Of a stretch of 64,000 nucleotides of DNA, positions 25,807-33,795 are shown one piece after another. Source of the DNA: Mumia sp. Pv4-285 (GTDB taxonomy: Bacteria > Actinomycetota > Actinomycetes > Propionibacteriales > Nocardioidaceae); contig NZ_CP162023.1 in the NCBI RefSeq assembly GCF_041320275.1, positions 3,968,001 through 4,032,000 of the forward strand, given 5' to 3'. The notes under the pieces were generated by a model, which worked only from the letters and a program-made list of their open reading frames with translations, had not been told where the DNA came from and did no database searches. Every line of letters begins with the position of its first letter. Position 1 is the stretch's first letter. Made by a program: the position numbers and the translations under genes.

Positions 25807-26877
25807 TCAGGCCTCGGCCAGCGCGCGTACGGCCTGGCGGTCGATCTTGCCGTGGTCCAGCAGCGGGATCGCGTCGACGATGACGACGCGACGGGGCGCC
25901 CAGCTGCGCGGCAGGCCCGCAGCCTCGACCGCGTCCCGCAGCGCCGCCACGCCCGCCGGGGTGCCGGCGACCACGGCGACGACCAGCTGCCCCCACTCCG
26001 GGTCGGGCACGCCGACGACCACGGCGTCCACGACGCCGTCGGCACCGCGCAGTGCCGCAGCGACCCGCGGGAGCACGACGTTGACGCCGCCGGAGATCAC
26101 GACGTCGTCAGTGCGGCCGAGCACCTGGAGCCTCCCGTCGGCGTCGAGGCGTCCGAGGTCGTGGGTCCGTAGCCACCCGTCGCGCAACGCTTCGTCGGTC
26201 GCCTCACGGTCGCCGTCGTACCCGTCGAACAGCACCGGCCCGGTGAGCCACACTCGATGCTCGACGTCGATACGGAGGCCGACTCCGTCGAGCGGCACGC
26301 CGTCGTACACGCAGCCACCCGAGGTCTCGCTCATCCCGTAGGTCCGGACGACCCGAACGCCGGCGTCGGCGGCGCGAGCGCGCAACGCCGGGTCGAGCGC
26401 AGCGCCGCCGACGAGAACGGCGTCGAGCGTGGCAAGGACGTCGAGTCGGCCGGACTCGGCGAGCCGGTGCAGCTGGGTCGGGACGAGCGAGGCGTACGTC
26501 CGCTCCCCTGTCATCGCGGCGACCGCCTCCTCGAGCCCGACGTGCTCCGCGGTCACCACCGGGGCGGATCCGGAGAGGATCGACCGTGCGATCACCTGCA
26601 CTCCGGCCACGTACTGCGGCGGGAGGTCCAGGAGCCACTGCCCTGGCCCGCCCAGCCGCGCGTGGGTGGCGTGCGCGCTGGACGTGATCGCCCGCCGCGA
26701 GAGCAGCACGTCCTTCGGGCGCCCGGTGGATCCTGACGTCCGGATGACCAGCGGCGCGGGATCGGCGTCCGCCGCGAGCCAGCCGCGCAACGCCGCCTCC
26801 ACCTCGGGCGGCGTCCCGCTCACCGGTCGCAACGCGGCCGCCGTCGACTGCGCGCTGGTCTCCACATCGTCCGTCAC
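25807..26877 (-). CDS. menE: o-Succinylbenzoate-CoA ligase
   Basis: A 356-residue, short ANL-family ligase that makes OSB-CoA in menaquinone synthesis; the length is normal for actinobacterial MenE. It shows IRTSGSTGRPKDV, the MenE-like TYGMSETSGGCVYDG, HDLGRLDADGRLQVLGRTDDVVISGG and a C-terminal HGKIDRQAV with the catalytic Lys. GTG at 26877 is preferred because TAGCGT lies seven bases upstream. It is ten bases behind the DUF222-HNH gene and converges with the formylglycine-generating enzyme gene; both stops lie in the palindrome GCCTGAGGTCAGGC. Confidence 0.92.
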   Translation of the reverse strand: MTDDVETSAQSTAAALRPVSGTPPEVEAALRGWLAADADPAPLVIRTSGSTGRPKDVLLSRRAITSSAHATHARLGGPGQWLLDLPPQYVAGVQVIARSILSGSAPVVTAEHVGLEEAVAAMTGERTYASLVPTQLHRLAESGRLDVLATLDAVLVGGAALDPALRARAADAGVRVVRTYGMSETSGGCVYDGVPLDGVGLRIDVEHRVWLTGPVLFDGYDGDREATDEALRDGWLRTHDLGRLDADGRLQVLGRTDDVVISGGVNVVLPRVAAALRGADGVVDAVVVGVPDPEWGQLVVAVVAGTPAGVAALRDAVEAAGLPRSWAPRRVVIVDAIPLLDHGKIDRQAVRALAEA

Positions 26878-26884
26878 GCCCTCC

Positions 26885-26890
26885 ACGCTA
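26885..26890 (-). promoter_or_regulatory. -10 box for leaderless menE
   Basis: TAGCGT then seven bases then GTG at 26877. The first three bases of the box (TAG) are also the stop codon of the upstream HNH gene. Confidence 0.45.
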
Positions 26891-28198
26891 ACCGGGCGCG
26901 GCCGCGTGCAGATCGACGAGTCGCTTGAGGTGACCCTCGAGGCGTGATGCGGGAGAGTCGGCTGTGACAGGCGCCGTCGGCTCCGCCGGATCTGCTGACA
27001 CGCGCTCGGTGGCGACGACGCGACCTGACGGAAGACGCCAGGGGTGATCGGGCCCGTCCCGGGTGGTCGGGACGAGATAGCCGTGTGACTTGAGCTGGTG
27101 ATGGCGTCGGCACAGCGGCCAGATGTTGCCGCCGGAGGTGTCACCCCGTGGCCACGGGACGCGGTGGTCGAGGTCGCACCGCTCGGCGGGGACCGTGCAG
27201 CCGGGAGCCTGGCAGACCCCGTCGCGCAGCCGGACGGCGCGGGCCAGCAGGTCGGGGGCGAACCGCCCGAGGTAGGTGTGGTCCAGCGTCCGACCCGCCC
27301 GGTCGTTGAGCAGGCGGTGCCAGAACAGGTTGGCGCTCGCGAAGCCGGCCAGGAGATCACGCAGCTCCTGCGCGGGGACCACCCACGCCCCGTCCGACGA
27401 CACCACAGGCTCGTCGGACTCACCCGCCAACGCCTCGGCCGTCATCACCACGGCGACGTCGACCGACGGGCGTACGGCGGGAGTCTCGTCGGCCGTCGCG
27501 TGGAGGCCTGTCGTCCACGCCACGAGAAGATCGGCGCGCTTCTGCGCGAGCGTACGAGGGGCGGGGTCGGCTGCGGGGTCCTGGGCGTCGGCCAGGCGGC
27601 CGGCCTCTCGCCTCAGTCGCGCGTCGATGGTCGCGGCCTGCAGCGTCGGAAGCAGCGCCCACAGCTCGGACATGCCGTCGTCGCCGTGCTGCACCCGCAC
27701 CTGCCGGTCCTCACGGCCGCGCGCGGCACGGTCGGCGAGAACGTCGGGCTCCGCCCGTGCCACGAACCGCCGCAGCCACGCGCGCAGCTCGGATGCGGTG
27801 TGCGACGACGCGTAGGCGACGACCGAAGCATCGAGCCGCACGACCGACGCCTCGCGCTCCAGTCGCGCGAGCGCCTCGGCGACGAGATGCACGCGGTAGC
27901 CGTCGAGCCGCCCCTCGCCGTGCGCCGCCCACACCGTCGGCAGACGGTCGCGGACGTCGCGCGCCTCGCTCAGCCGCGACCGCAGCTGACCCTCGGAGAG
28001 CCGGGTGGCGACGGCGATCTCCATCCGGGCCGCACGCACATGCAGCTGCCGCTGGAGGGCGGAGCCCAGCGTGGCCGCTTCACGGTGTGCGGCGTCGTCG
28101 GCAGCCAGCAGCGCCGCCAGCTCCTCCGCCTCGGCGGCAGCACGACGCCGGGCCACCTCGGTGAGGTGGCCCGGGTCGTACCCGCCGATCGACGTCAT
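26888..28198 (-). CDS. DUF222 / HNH endonuclease-domain protein (13E12 repeat family)
   Basis: A 436-residue protein with a long helical DUF222 region (about 1-320) and a C-terminal HNH nuclease fold: CQAPGCTVPAERCDLDHRVPW, then NIWPLCRRHHQLKSH. The zinc-type Cys pairs and catalytic His are intact. These multicopy actinobacterial proteins have no settled role; a mobile or selfish nature is suspected. It sits between menE and menA and breaks up the menaquinone genes. The ATG follows TAGCGT by six bases. Confidence 0.9.
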   Translation of the reverse strand: MTSIGGYDPGHLTEVARRRAAAEAEELAALLAADDAAHREAATLGSALQRQLHVRAARMEIAVATRLSEGQLRSRLSEARDVRDRLPTVWAAHGEGRLDGYRVHLVAEALARLEREASVVRLDASVVAYASSHTASELRAWLRRFVARAEPDVLADRAARGREDRQVRVQHGDDGMSELWALLPTLQAATIDARLRREAGRLADAQDPAADPAPRTLAQKRADLLVAWTTGLHATADETPAVRPSVDVAVVMTAEALAGESDEPVVSSDGAWVVPAQELRDLLAGFASANLFWHRLLNDRAGRTLDHTYLGRFAPDLLARAVRLRDGVCQAPGCTVPAERCDLDHRVPWPRGDTSGGNIWPLCRRHHQLKSHGYLVPTTRDGPDHPWRLPSGRVVATERVSADPAEPTAPVTADSPASRLEGHLKRLVDLHAAAPG

Positions 28199-28204
28199 GC
28201 CACC

Positions 28205-28210
28205 ACGCTA
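28205..28210 (-). promoter_or_regulatory. -10 box for the leaderless DUF222-HNH gene
   Basis: TAGCGT, six bases, ATG at 28198. The 15 bases TAGCGTGGTGGCATG are identical at the ABC ATPase start (43929-43943). Confidence 0.45.
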
Positions 28211-28270
28211 GGGACTCCCACTGACACCGGCGGGGCGGCGTGACAGGGGTGGTTTCTCGGCGGAGGGAGG

Positions 28271-28302
28271 GGTCTCGATCGCTTCGCGCCTCGACCAGCG
28301 GG
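28271..28302. repeat. REP-like 32-bp repeat, intergenic copy
   Basis: It differs from the copy inside the fatty acid synthase (10381-10412) at two of 32 positions. It contains an imperfect dyad with outer arms GGTC and GACC and lies between the divergent DUF222-HNH and menA genes. Confidence 0.6.
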
Positions 28303-28361
28303 GAACCGGCGGGTGGGAGGCGACGACGGGCGAAAGCGTGCGGGTGACAGGATGGGCGGTC

Positions 28362-29234
28362 GTGGCAACAGCATCGCAGTGGATCGCAGGAGCACGCCCC
28401 CGTACGCTCCCCGCCGCCGTCGCACCGGTGGTCGCAGGCACGGGCGCGGCCGTCTTCGCCGACGGCGCCGTGTGGTGGAAGGCGGTCGTCTGCCTGTTCC
28501 TGTCGCTCGCACTGCAGATCGGCGTGAACTACGCCAACGACTACTCCGACGGCGTCAAGGGGACCGACGACGACCGGGTCGGTCCGATGCGGCTCGTCGG
28601 CTCGGGCGCTGCGAGCGCCGGCGCAGTGAAGCGCGCCGCGTTCGTCTGCTTCGGCGTCGGTGCCGCGCTCGGCCTCGTGCTCGCGGCGACCTCGGGCTGG
28701 TGGCTGATGGTCGTCGGCGTCGCCGCGATCGCGGCCGCCTGGTTCTACACCGGCGGCTCGACGCCGTACGGCTACCGAGCGCTGGGCGAGGTCAGCGTCT
28801 TCGTGTTCTTCGGGCTGGTGGCCGTGCTCGGGACGACCTACGTGCAGGTCGGCGCGTTCACGTGGCCGAGCCTCGCCGCGGCGATCGGCGTCGGCTCGCT
28901 GGCGTGCGCGATCCTCGTCGCCAACAACCTCCGCGACATCCCGACCGACACGGTCAGCGGCAAGCGCACGCTGGCCGTGGTGCTCGGCGACCGGCGGTCG
29001 CGGATCTTCTTCGTCGCGCTCATGGTCGTCGCCCTGCTCACGGTCTGGTGGCTGGCGTCCTACACGCCGTCGGCGCTGTTCGGCCTGCTGGCGTTCCCGT
29101 GGGCACTGCGCGCGGCGACTCCGGTCGCCCGCGGCGACAAGGGGCTGGCCCTGCTCCCGACGCTCCGCGACACCGGTCTTGCCGAGCTGGTCTACGCCGT
29201 GGGCATCGCGGTAGGCCTCGCCGTCGGCGCCTGA
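28362..29234 (+). CDS. menA: 1,4-Dihydroxy-2-naphthoate polyprenyltransferase
   Basis: A 290-residue integral membrane UbiA-family prenyltransferase that attaches the isoprenoid chain in menaquinone synthesis. Eight or so hydrophobic segments are visible. The first Asp-rich motif is NYANDYSDGVKGTDDD and the second is NNLRDIPTDTVSGK; both bind the prenyl diphosphate through Mg. GTG at 28362 is preferred (AGGA eight bases upstream); a GTG at 28338 would add eight residues. It ends in a possible bidirectional terminator. Confidence 0.94.
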   Translation: MATASQWIAGARPRTLPAAVAPVVAGTGAAVFADGAVWWKAVVCLFLSLALQIGVNYANDYSDGVKGTDDDRVGPMRLVGSGAASAGAVKRAAFVCFGVGAALGLVLAATSGWWLMVVGVAAIAAAWFYTGGSTPYGYRALGEVSVFVFFGLVAVLGTTYVQVGAFTWPSLAAAIGVGSLACAILVANNLRDIPTDTVSGKRTLAVVLGDRRSRIFFVALMVVALLTVWWLASYTPSALFGLLAFPWALRAATPVARGDKGLALLPTLRDTGLAELVYAVGIAVGLAVGA

Positions 29235-29253
29235 GCCGCCGCCTCACGGCTCA
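29232..29253. terminator. Bidirectional hairpin between menA and hemerythrin genes
   Basis: TGAGCCG and CGGCTCA form a 7-bp stem with an 8-base loop. It contains the menA TGA and the hemerythrin-gene stop, so it could end both convergent transcripts. No T-tract. Confidence 0.45.
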
Positions 29254-29802
29254 CTCGTCGTCGTCGAGCAGTCCGGCCTTCTCGGCACGCGCGACGATGG
29301 CACGCACGTTCTCGATCCGACCGCAGTCCGCGTCGATCTGAGCGTTGCGCTCCCGCGCGAAGGCCTCCCCGAGCGCGAGCCGGGACCGTTCCGCGACACC
29401 CTCACGGGCCGGGTTGAGGATCGTGAGCTCTTCCTCGGTCAGGTGGTGGTTGACCACCCGCGCCAGCTCTTCGACCGCGTCGTCGAACGTCGGGGTGTCG
29501 GTGCCCTTCAGCTCGAGCACGGTCAGCAGCGCCTCGTTGCCCTCGGCGTGCTCCTCCTCGCCGTGCTCCTCCTCGTGCGCGCCGATGGCGTCCCGACGGC
29601 GCAGCGTCGGATAGACCTCCTTCTCCTCCGCCTCCGCGTGCGCGACGTGCAGCGCGGCGAACGCCCGGCGCACGGCGTCGCGGTCGGAGCTGGCGTCACG
29701 CAGCTGCCGCAGCAGGTCCTCGAACCGACGGTGGTCGTCGAGGATGAGGTCGATGACGTCCCCGGAGACCGGACGTCCGAGATCGATGGCTGAGGTAGGC
29801 AT
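29251..29802 (-). CDS. Hemerythrin HHE-domain protein
   Basis: A 183-residue four-helix protein with a non-haem diiron site. Ligands can be seen in DDHRRFEDLL, HVAHAEAEEKEVYP, HEEEHGEEEHAE and NHHLTEEELTILNP. Members bind oxygen, nitric oxide or iron or help with oxidative stress. The central stretch is unusually rich in Glu and His. The ATG follows TAGGTT by six bases, so the mRNA is probably leaderless. Confidence 0.92.
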   Translation of the reverse strand: MPTSAIDLGRPVSGDVIDLILDDHRRFEDLLRQLRDASSDRDAVRRAFAALHVAHAEAEEKEVYPTLRRRDAIGAHEEEHGEEEHAEGNEALLTVLELKGTDTPTFDDAVEELARVVNHHLTEEELTILNPAREGVAERSRLALGEAFARERNAQIDADCGRIENVRAIVARAEKAGLLDDDE

Positions 29803-29808
29803 AGGCCC

Positions 29809-29814
29809 AACCTA
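29809..29814 (-). promoter_or_regulatory. -10 box for the leaderless hemerythrin gene
   Basis: TAGGTT, six bases, ATG at 29802; no clear -35 box. Confidence 0.45.
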
Positions 29815-29908
29815 CGAGCCCGCCGCCCGATCTGCGGATCGCGAGGACGTCGTCTGACTCTCACCTCGCCGTCACCGTCCGTTCGCCCCGGCTCGACAGC
29901 GTGGGGGC

Positions 29909-31501
29909 ATGACTGAGACCTCACCCGATCCCCGCGTCGGCCGCCGCACCCTGCTCCGCGGCGCTGCCGTCGTCGGCGCCGGTGCCGTCGTCCTCGGCTC
30001 CGGCGCCGCCTCCTCCGCCACTGCCCGTACGACCTCCGCCCCGGCGCTCGTCCGCAGCGGGCGACCGACCCTCACCCACGGCGTCCAGGCCGGCGACGTC
30101 CTCACGCGGGAGGCGACGCTCTGGTCGCGCGCCGACCGCCCGTCGCGCCTGGTCGCCGAGATCTCGCGCGACCGCTCGTTCCGCCGAGCCGTCACCGTAC
30201 GAGGACCGGTCGTCACGCCCGAGACGGACTTCACCGGCCGGTTCACCGTACGAGGACTCCCGTCCGGGGCCGACCTCCACTACCGCGTCCGCGCCGTCGA
30301 CCTCCGCGACCCGCGCCGCAGCAGCGCACCCGAGACGGGGCGTCTGCGCACGGCGTCGCAGCGCGGCGACGACATCCGCTTCCAGTGGTCCGGCGACATC
30401 GCCGGACAGGGCTGGGGCGTGAACCCGGCGTACGGGGGCTTCCGCATCGTCGACGCGATGCAACGTCGCAACCCCGACTTCTTCCTGTCCAGCGGCGACA
30501 ACGTGTACGCCGACGGTCCGGTCGCCGAGACGGTGACGCTGCCCGACGGCACGCTGTGGCGCAACGTCGTGATCGAGGAGAAGACGAAGGTCGCCGAGAC
30601 GCTCGACGAGTTCCGCGGCCAGTTCAAGTACAACCTGCTCGCCGACAACTGGCGCCGGTACCTTGCCAGCACGCCGATCGTGACGCAGTGGGACGACCAC
30701 GAGGTCACGAACAACTGGTACCCGGGCGAGATCCTGACCGACGCCCGCTACACCGAGAAGCGCGTCGACGTGCTCGCCGCGCGCGGGCAGCAGGCCTTCC
30801 ACGAGTACATGCCGGTCGCACCGCTCTCACCCGACCCGGACGGTCGCCTCTACCGCGTGCTGCACCTCGGGCCCCTGCTCGACGTGTTCGTCCTGGACAT
30901 GCGCACGCACAAGGACGCCAACACCGTCGACACCGAGACGCAGCGCGACGGCGGGGTCCTCGGGCAGACGCAGACGCGGTGGCTCATCCGTGAGCTCGAG
31001 CGGTCGCGGGCCACCTGGAAGGTGATCGCCGCCGATCTCCCGATCGGGCTCGTCGTCCCGGACGGCGGCCTGCAGGAGGGCCTCGCACAAGGCGATCCGG
31101 GTGCACCGCTGGGTCGCGAGCTCGACATCGCACCGGTCCTCACCGCGCTGAAGCGGGCCGGGATCCGCAACCACGTCTGGCTGACCGCCGACGTCCACTA
31201 CACCGCCGCGCACCACTACTCGCCGGACCGTGCGGCGTACCAGGAGTTCGACCCGTTCTGGGAGTTCGTCTCCGGCCCGCTCAACGCGGGCGCGTTCGGC
31301 CCCAACGCGCTCGACGCCACCTTCGGACCGAGGGCCGAGTTCGTGGCGGCACCGCCGCGGGCCAACACCTCGCCGGCCGAGGGGTTCCAGTTCTTCGGCG
31401 AGGTCGAGATCGACGGCCGGTCCGAGGAGCTGACCGTCACGCTGCGCGACGTCGACGGGGCGGCACTGTTCACCAAGACCCTGGTGCCCCACCGACGCTA
31501 G
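29909..31501 (+). CDS. phoD: Alkaline phosphatase D (PhoD family), Tat-exported
   Basis: A 530-residue PhoD-type phosphodiesterase/phosphatase. The N-terminus is a twin-arginine signal (GRRTLLRGAAVVGAGAVVLG), so it is exported folded. An N-terminal Ig-like PhoD domain precedes the metallophosphatase core: WSGDIAGQGWG, FFLSSGDNVYADG, QWDDHEVTNNWYPG and WLTADVHYTAAHHY hold the Fe/Ca ligands. It would release phosphate from extracytoplasmic esters, and is often induced by phosphate starvation, though no PHO box was recognised. The dienelactone hydrolase gene follows by 16 bases. Confidence 0.93.
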   Translation: MTETSPDPRVGRRTLLRGAAVVGAGAVVLGSGAASSATARTTSAPALVRSGRPTLTHGVQAGDVLTREATLWSRADRPSRLVAEISRDRSFRRAVTVRGPVVTPETDFTGRFTVRGLPSGADLHYRVRAVDLRDPRRSSAPETGRLRTASQRGDDIRFQWSGDIAGQGWGVNPAYGGFRIVDAMQRRNPDFFLSSGDNVYADGPVAETVTLPDGTLWRNVVIEEKTKVAETLDEFRGQFKYNLLADNWRRYLASTPIVTQWDDHEVTNNWYPGEILTDARYTEKRVDVLAARGQQAFHEYMPVAPLSPDPDGRLYRVLHLGPLLDVFVLDMRTHKDANTVDTETQRDGGVLGQTQTRWLIRELERSRATWKVIAADLPIGLVVPDGGLQEGLAQGDPGAPLGRELDIAPVLTALKRAGIRNHVWLTADVHYTAAHHYSPDRAAYQEFDPFWEFVSGPLNAGAFGPNALDATFGPRAEFVAAPPRANTSPAEGFQFFGEVEIDGRSEELTVTLRDVDGAALFTKTLVPHRR

Positions 31502-31505
31502 GCCC

Positions 31506-31511
31506 TAACGT
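31506..31511 (+). promoter_or_regulatory. -10 box for the leaderless dienelactone hydrolase gene
   Basis: TAACGT, six bases, ATG at 31518, directly after the phoD stop. Confidence 0.4.
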
Positions 31512-31517
31512 GTCGCC

Positions 31518-32240
31518 ATGCCCGACGTCGACCTGAGCCGCAGCGGCGCCCGCGACACGTCCCGCGCCCTGCGCGGCTACCTGGCCGAGCCCACCACCCC
31601 CGGTCCATGGCCGGGGGTGGTGCTCATCCACGAGGCGTTCGGCCTCGTCCCCACCATGCGTCGGCATGCGGACAAGCTCGCCGAGATGGGCTACGCGACC
31701 CTCGCCGTCGACCTCTACAGCGACGGCGGCGCGCGACGGTGTCTCGTCTCGACCGCCCGCGCGTTCTCCACCGGCAATGGCCGCGCGTTCGCCGACATCG
31801 ACGCGGCGCGCGGGTGGTTGATCGACCGCGAGATCACCAACGGCAAGATCGGCGTGATCGGCTTCTGCCTCGGCGGCGGCTTCGCGATCCTCGTGGCCGG
31901 TCGCGGCGGGTACGACGCGGCGGCGGTCAACTACGGCGTGATCCCGAAGGACCTCGACGAGGCGGTCGTCGGCTCGTGCCCGGTGGTCGCGACGTACGGG
32001 ACCAAGGACCGCGTCGTGCGCCACGGAGCCGAGCGGCTCGAGGAGGCGCTGACCCGTGCGGATGTGGACCACGACGTCACCGTGTACGCCGGCGCCGGCC
32101 ACGCCTTCCTCAACGACGAGGACGCCGGTCCACGCGTCCTTCGCCCGGTGATGCGCGTCGCGGGCATCGGCCCCGACCCCGAGGCGACCCCGCAGGCGTG
32201 GGAGCGCATCGGCGCGTTCTTCGACAAGCACCTCGGCTGA
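31518..32240 (+). CDS. Dienelactone hydrolase family protein
   Basis: A 240-residue alpha/beta hydrolase of the dienelactone hydrolase family. The nucleophile is Cys in GFCLGGGFA, the acid Asp in GTKDRVVRHG and the base His in YAGAGHAFLNDE. The opening GYLAEPTTPGPWPGVVLIHEAFGL is typical. Substrate unknown; no aromatic degradation genes are nearby. It may be a general carboxymethylenebutenolidase-like esterase. Confidence 0.9.
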   Translation: MPDVDLSRSGARDTSRALRGYLAEPTTPGPWPGVVLIHEAFGLVPTMRRHADKLAEMGYATLAVDLYSDGGARRCLVSTARAFSTGNGRAFADIDAARGWLIDREITNGKIGVIGFCLGGGFAILVAGRGGYDAAAVNYGVIPKDLDEAVVGSCPVVATYGTKDRVVRHGAERLEEALTRADVDHDVTVYAGAGHAFLNDEDAGPRVLRPVMRVAGIGPDPEATPQAWERIGAFFDKHLG

Positions 32241-32249
32241 TCGTCCGGG

Positions 32250-32867
32250 TCAGACAGCCGCACGCCGGCGTGATGCCCGCACGCGTTCGATCGGTGCCTG
32301 CAGCAGGAGGATGAGGAGCGGGTACGCCCCCTGGTCAGGGAAGGCCAGCGCCAGTGCCAGCACGACCACGAGCAGGACGACGGTCACGATCCCCGAGGGT
32401 GTGCTCTCTCGCCAGGTCCGGTTCTCGTCGGTGTCGTGCAAGAGCTCCGGATGGCGGCGTCCCCACAACCCCGTGGCCACGAGAGCCAGGACAGCGACGA
32501 GCAGTGACGCGACGTAGGCGGCGACGGCGCCGTCGAGGTCCTCCCTGGCCGCGATCAGCTGCGTCGTGAAGGGCAGCAGGACGATCGTCAGGAGCCACAC
32601 GAAGTGGGTCGAGACGAGCGTGCGGTCGTACGTCGCGAAGTGCTCCATCAGCGCGTGGTGGTCACGCCAGAGGACCCAGATGACGACGAAGCTGATCGCG
32701 AACCCGACGAACGCGTCGTCGTGGTCGCGGACGAGGCCGGCGACGCTCGACGCGTCGTCCGTGTCCGACACGATCTCGACCAGCGGCAGGACGAGAAGGG
32801 TCAGCGCGATCGCCACCACGGCGTCGCTGAACGCGAGAAGTCGGTCGAGGCCGTGTTCGGACCGCAT
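32250..32867 (-). CDS. TMEM175 family (DUF1211) potassium channel-like membrane protein
   Basis: A 205-residue protein with six hydrophobic segments. The first, RLLAFSDAVVAIALTLLVLP, carries the FSD motif that lines the pore of bacterial TMEM175 potassium channels. The length is that of one bacterial subunit. Potassium leak channel activity is inferred from family membership. Confidence 0.85.
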   Translation of the reverse strand: MRSEHGLDRLLAFSDAVVAIALTLLVLPLVEIVSDTDDASSVAGLVRDHDDAFVGFAISFVVIWVLWRDHHALMEHFATYDRTLVSTHFVWLLTIVLLPFTTQLIAAREDLDGAVAAYVASLLVAVLALVATGLWGRRHPELLHDTDENRTWRESTPSGIVTVVLLVVVLALALAFPDQGAYPLLILLLQAPIERVRASRRRAAV

Positions 32868-32910
32868 GGCGACCAGTGTCGCAGCGCCGCGGCAGGCGCG
32901 CCCGCACCGA

Positions 32911-33795
32911 TCAGGCGGGTACGACCAGTCGGAGCGCCTTCGGCAGGATGCGGACCGTGACCGGCAGCACCCCGAGCTCGTCCCCGTCGAGGCCGAGCGG
33001 GACCGGTCGGTCGGTCTCGATCGTGACGCTCGTCGTCCGGAGCACCTCGACGGCGTCGCGCTCGACGTGACGGCCGGTCTTGGCCTCGTTCATGTACGCC
33101 GCCATGTTGCGTCGGCCGAGCCCGTCGGTGCGGGCGATCAGCAGGTCGATGAGACCGTCGTCGACCTCGGCGGACGGCACGATCTTGAGCCCGTGCCCGT
33201 ACCCCCCCGAGTTGGCCGCGATCACGCTGTGCGCGCGTACGGTGCGGGTGCCGTGGTCGGTCGTGAGGGTGAAGGTCGGCGCCCGCCAGGTGATCATCGC
33301 GACCGGACCGGCGGCGCGGTAGGCGAAGACCGGTGGGAACCGGCGCATCCGGTTGATCAGCTGCGTCGCCCGCGAGTCGACGCCGACGTAGACGTTGCCC
33401 GGGATCACGACGCCGTCGGCGTCCATCACGTCGACGGCGCGGACGTGGCCGCCGAGCAGCACCGCCGCGACGCTCGCGGGGTCGTCCGGGATGCCGACCT
33501 TGTGGGCGAAGTCGTTGCCGCGCCCTGCGGGGACGATCGCCATGGTGCCCTCGCCCGCGACGACGCCACCGGCCACGTCGCGCACCATGCCGTCTCCGCC
33601 GACCGCCACCACCACGCGGCCCGAACGCGCCAGGTCGGCCGCCGCGGCGGCGGCGTGCTGCGCACTCTCCGTGACGACCGTCGCGACCTCGGCACCGGCG
33701 TCACGCAGCCGCTGGGAGACCGCCTCCCAGGCGTCAGGCGCATGCCGCTGGCCGGAGATCGGGTTCACGAGCGCGGTGAACGCGGCCGCGGTCAC
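32911..33795 (-). CDS. Diacylglycerol kinase-family lipid kinase
   Basis: A 294-residue DAGK-catalytic-domain protein. It has ALVNPISGQRH, the nucleotide-binding VVAVGGDGMVRDVAGG and IVPAGRGNDFA, and a C-terminal beta domain. It would phosphorylate diacylglycerol or a related lipid with ATP. The GTG at 33795 overlaps the stop of the flavoprotein gene (GTGA), so the two are coupled and probably share a lipid pathway. Confidence 0.92.
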   Translation of the reverse strand: MTAAAFTALVNPISGQRHAPDAWEAVSQRLRDAGAEVATVVTESAQHAAAAAADLARSGRVVVAVGGDGMVRDVAGGVVAGEGTMAIVPAGRGNDFAHKVGIPDDPASVAAVLLGGHVRAVDVMDADGVVIPGNVYVGVDSRATQLINRMRRFPPVFAYRAAGPVAMITWRAPTFTLTTDHGTRTVRAHSVIAANSGGYGHGLKIVPSAEVDDGLIDLLIARTDGLGRRNMAAYMNEAKTGRHVERDAVEVLRTTSVTIETDRPVPLGLDGDELGVLPVTVRILPKALRLVVPA

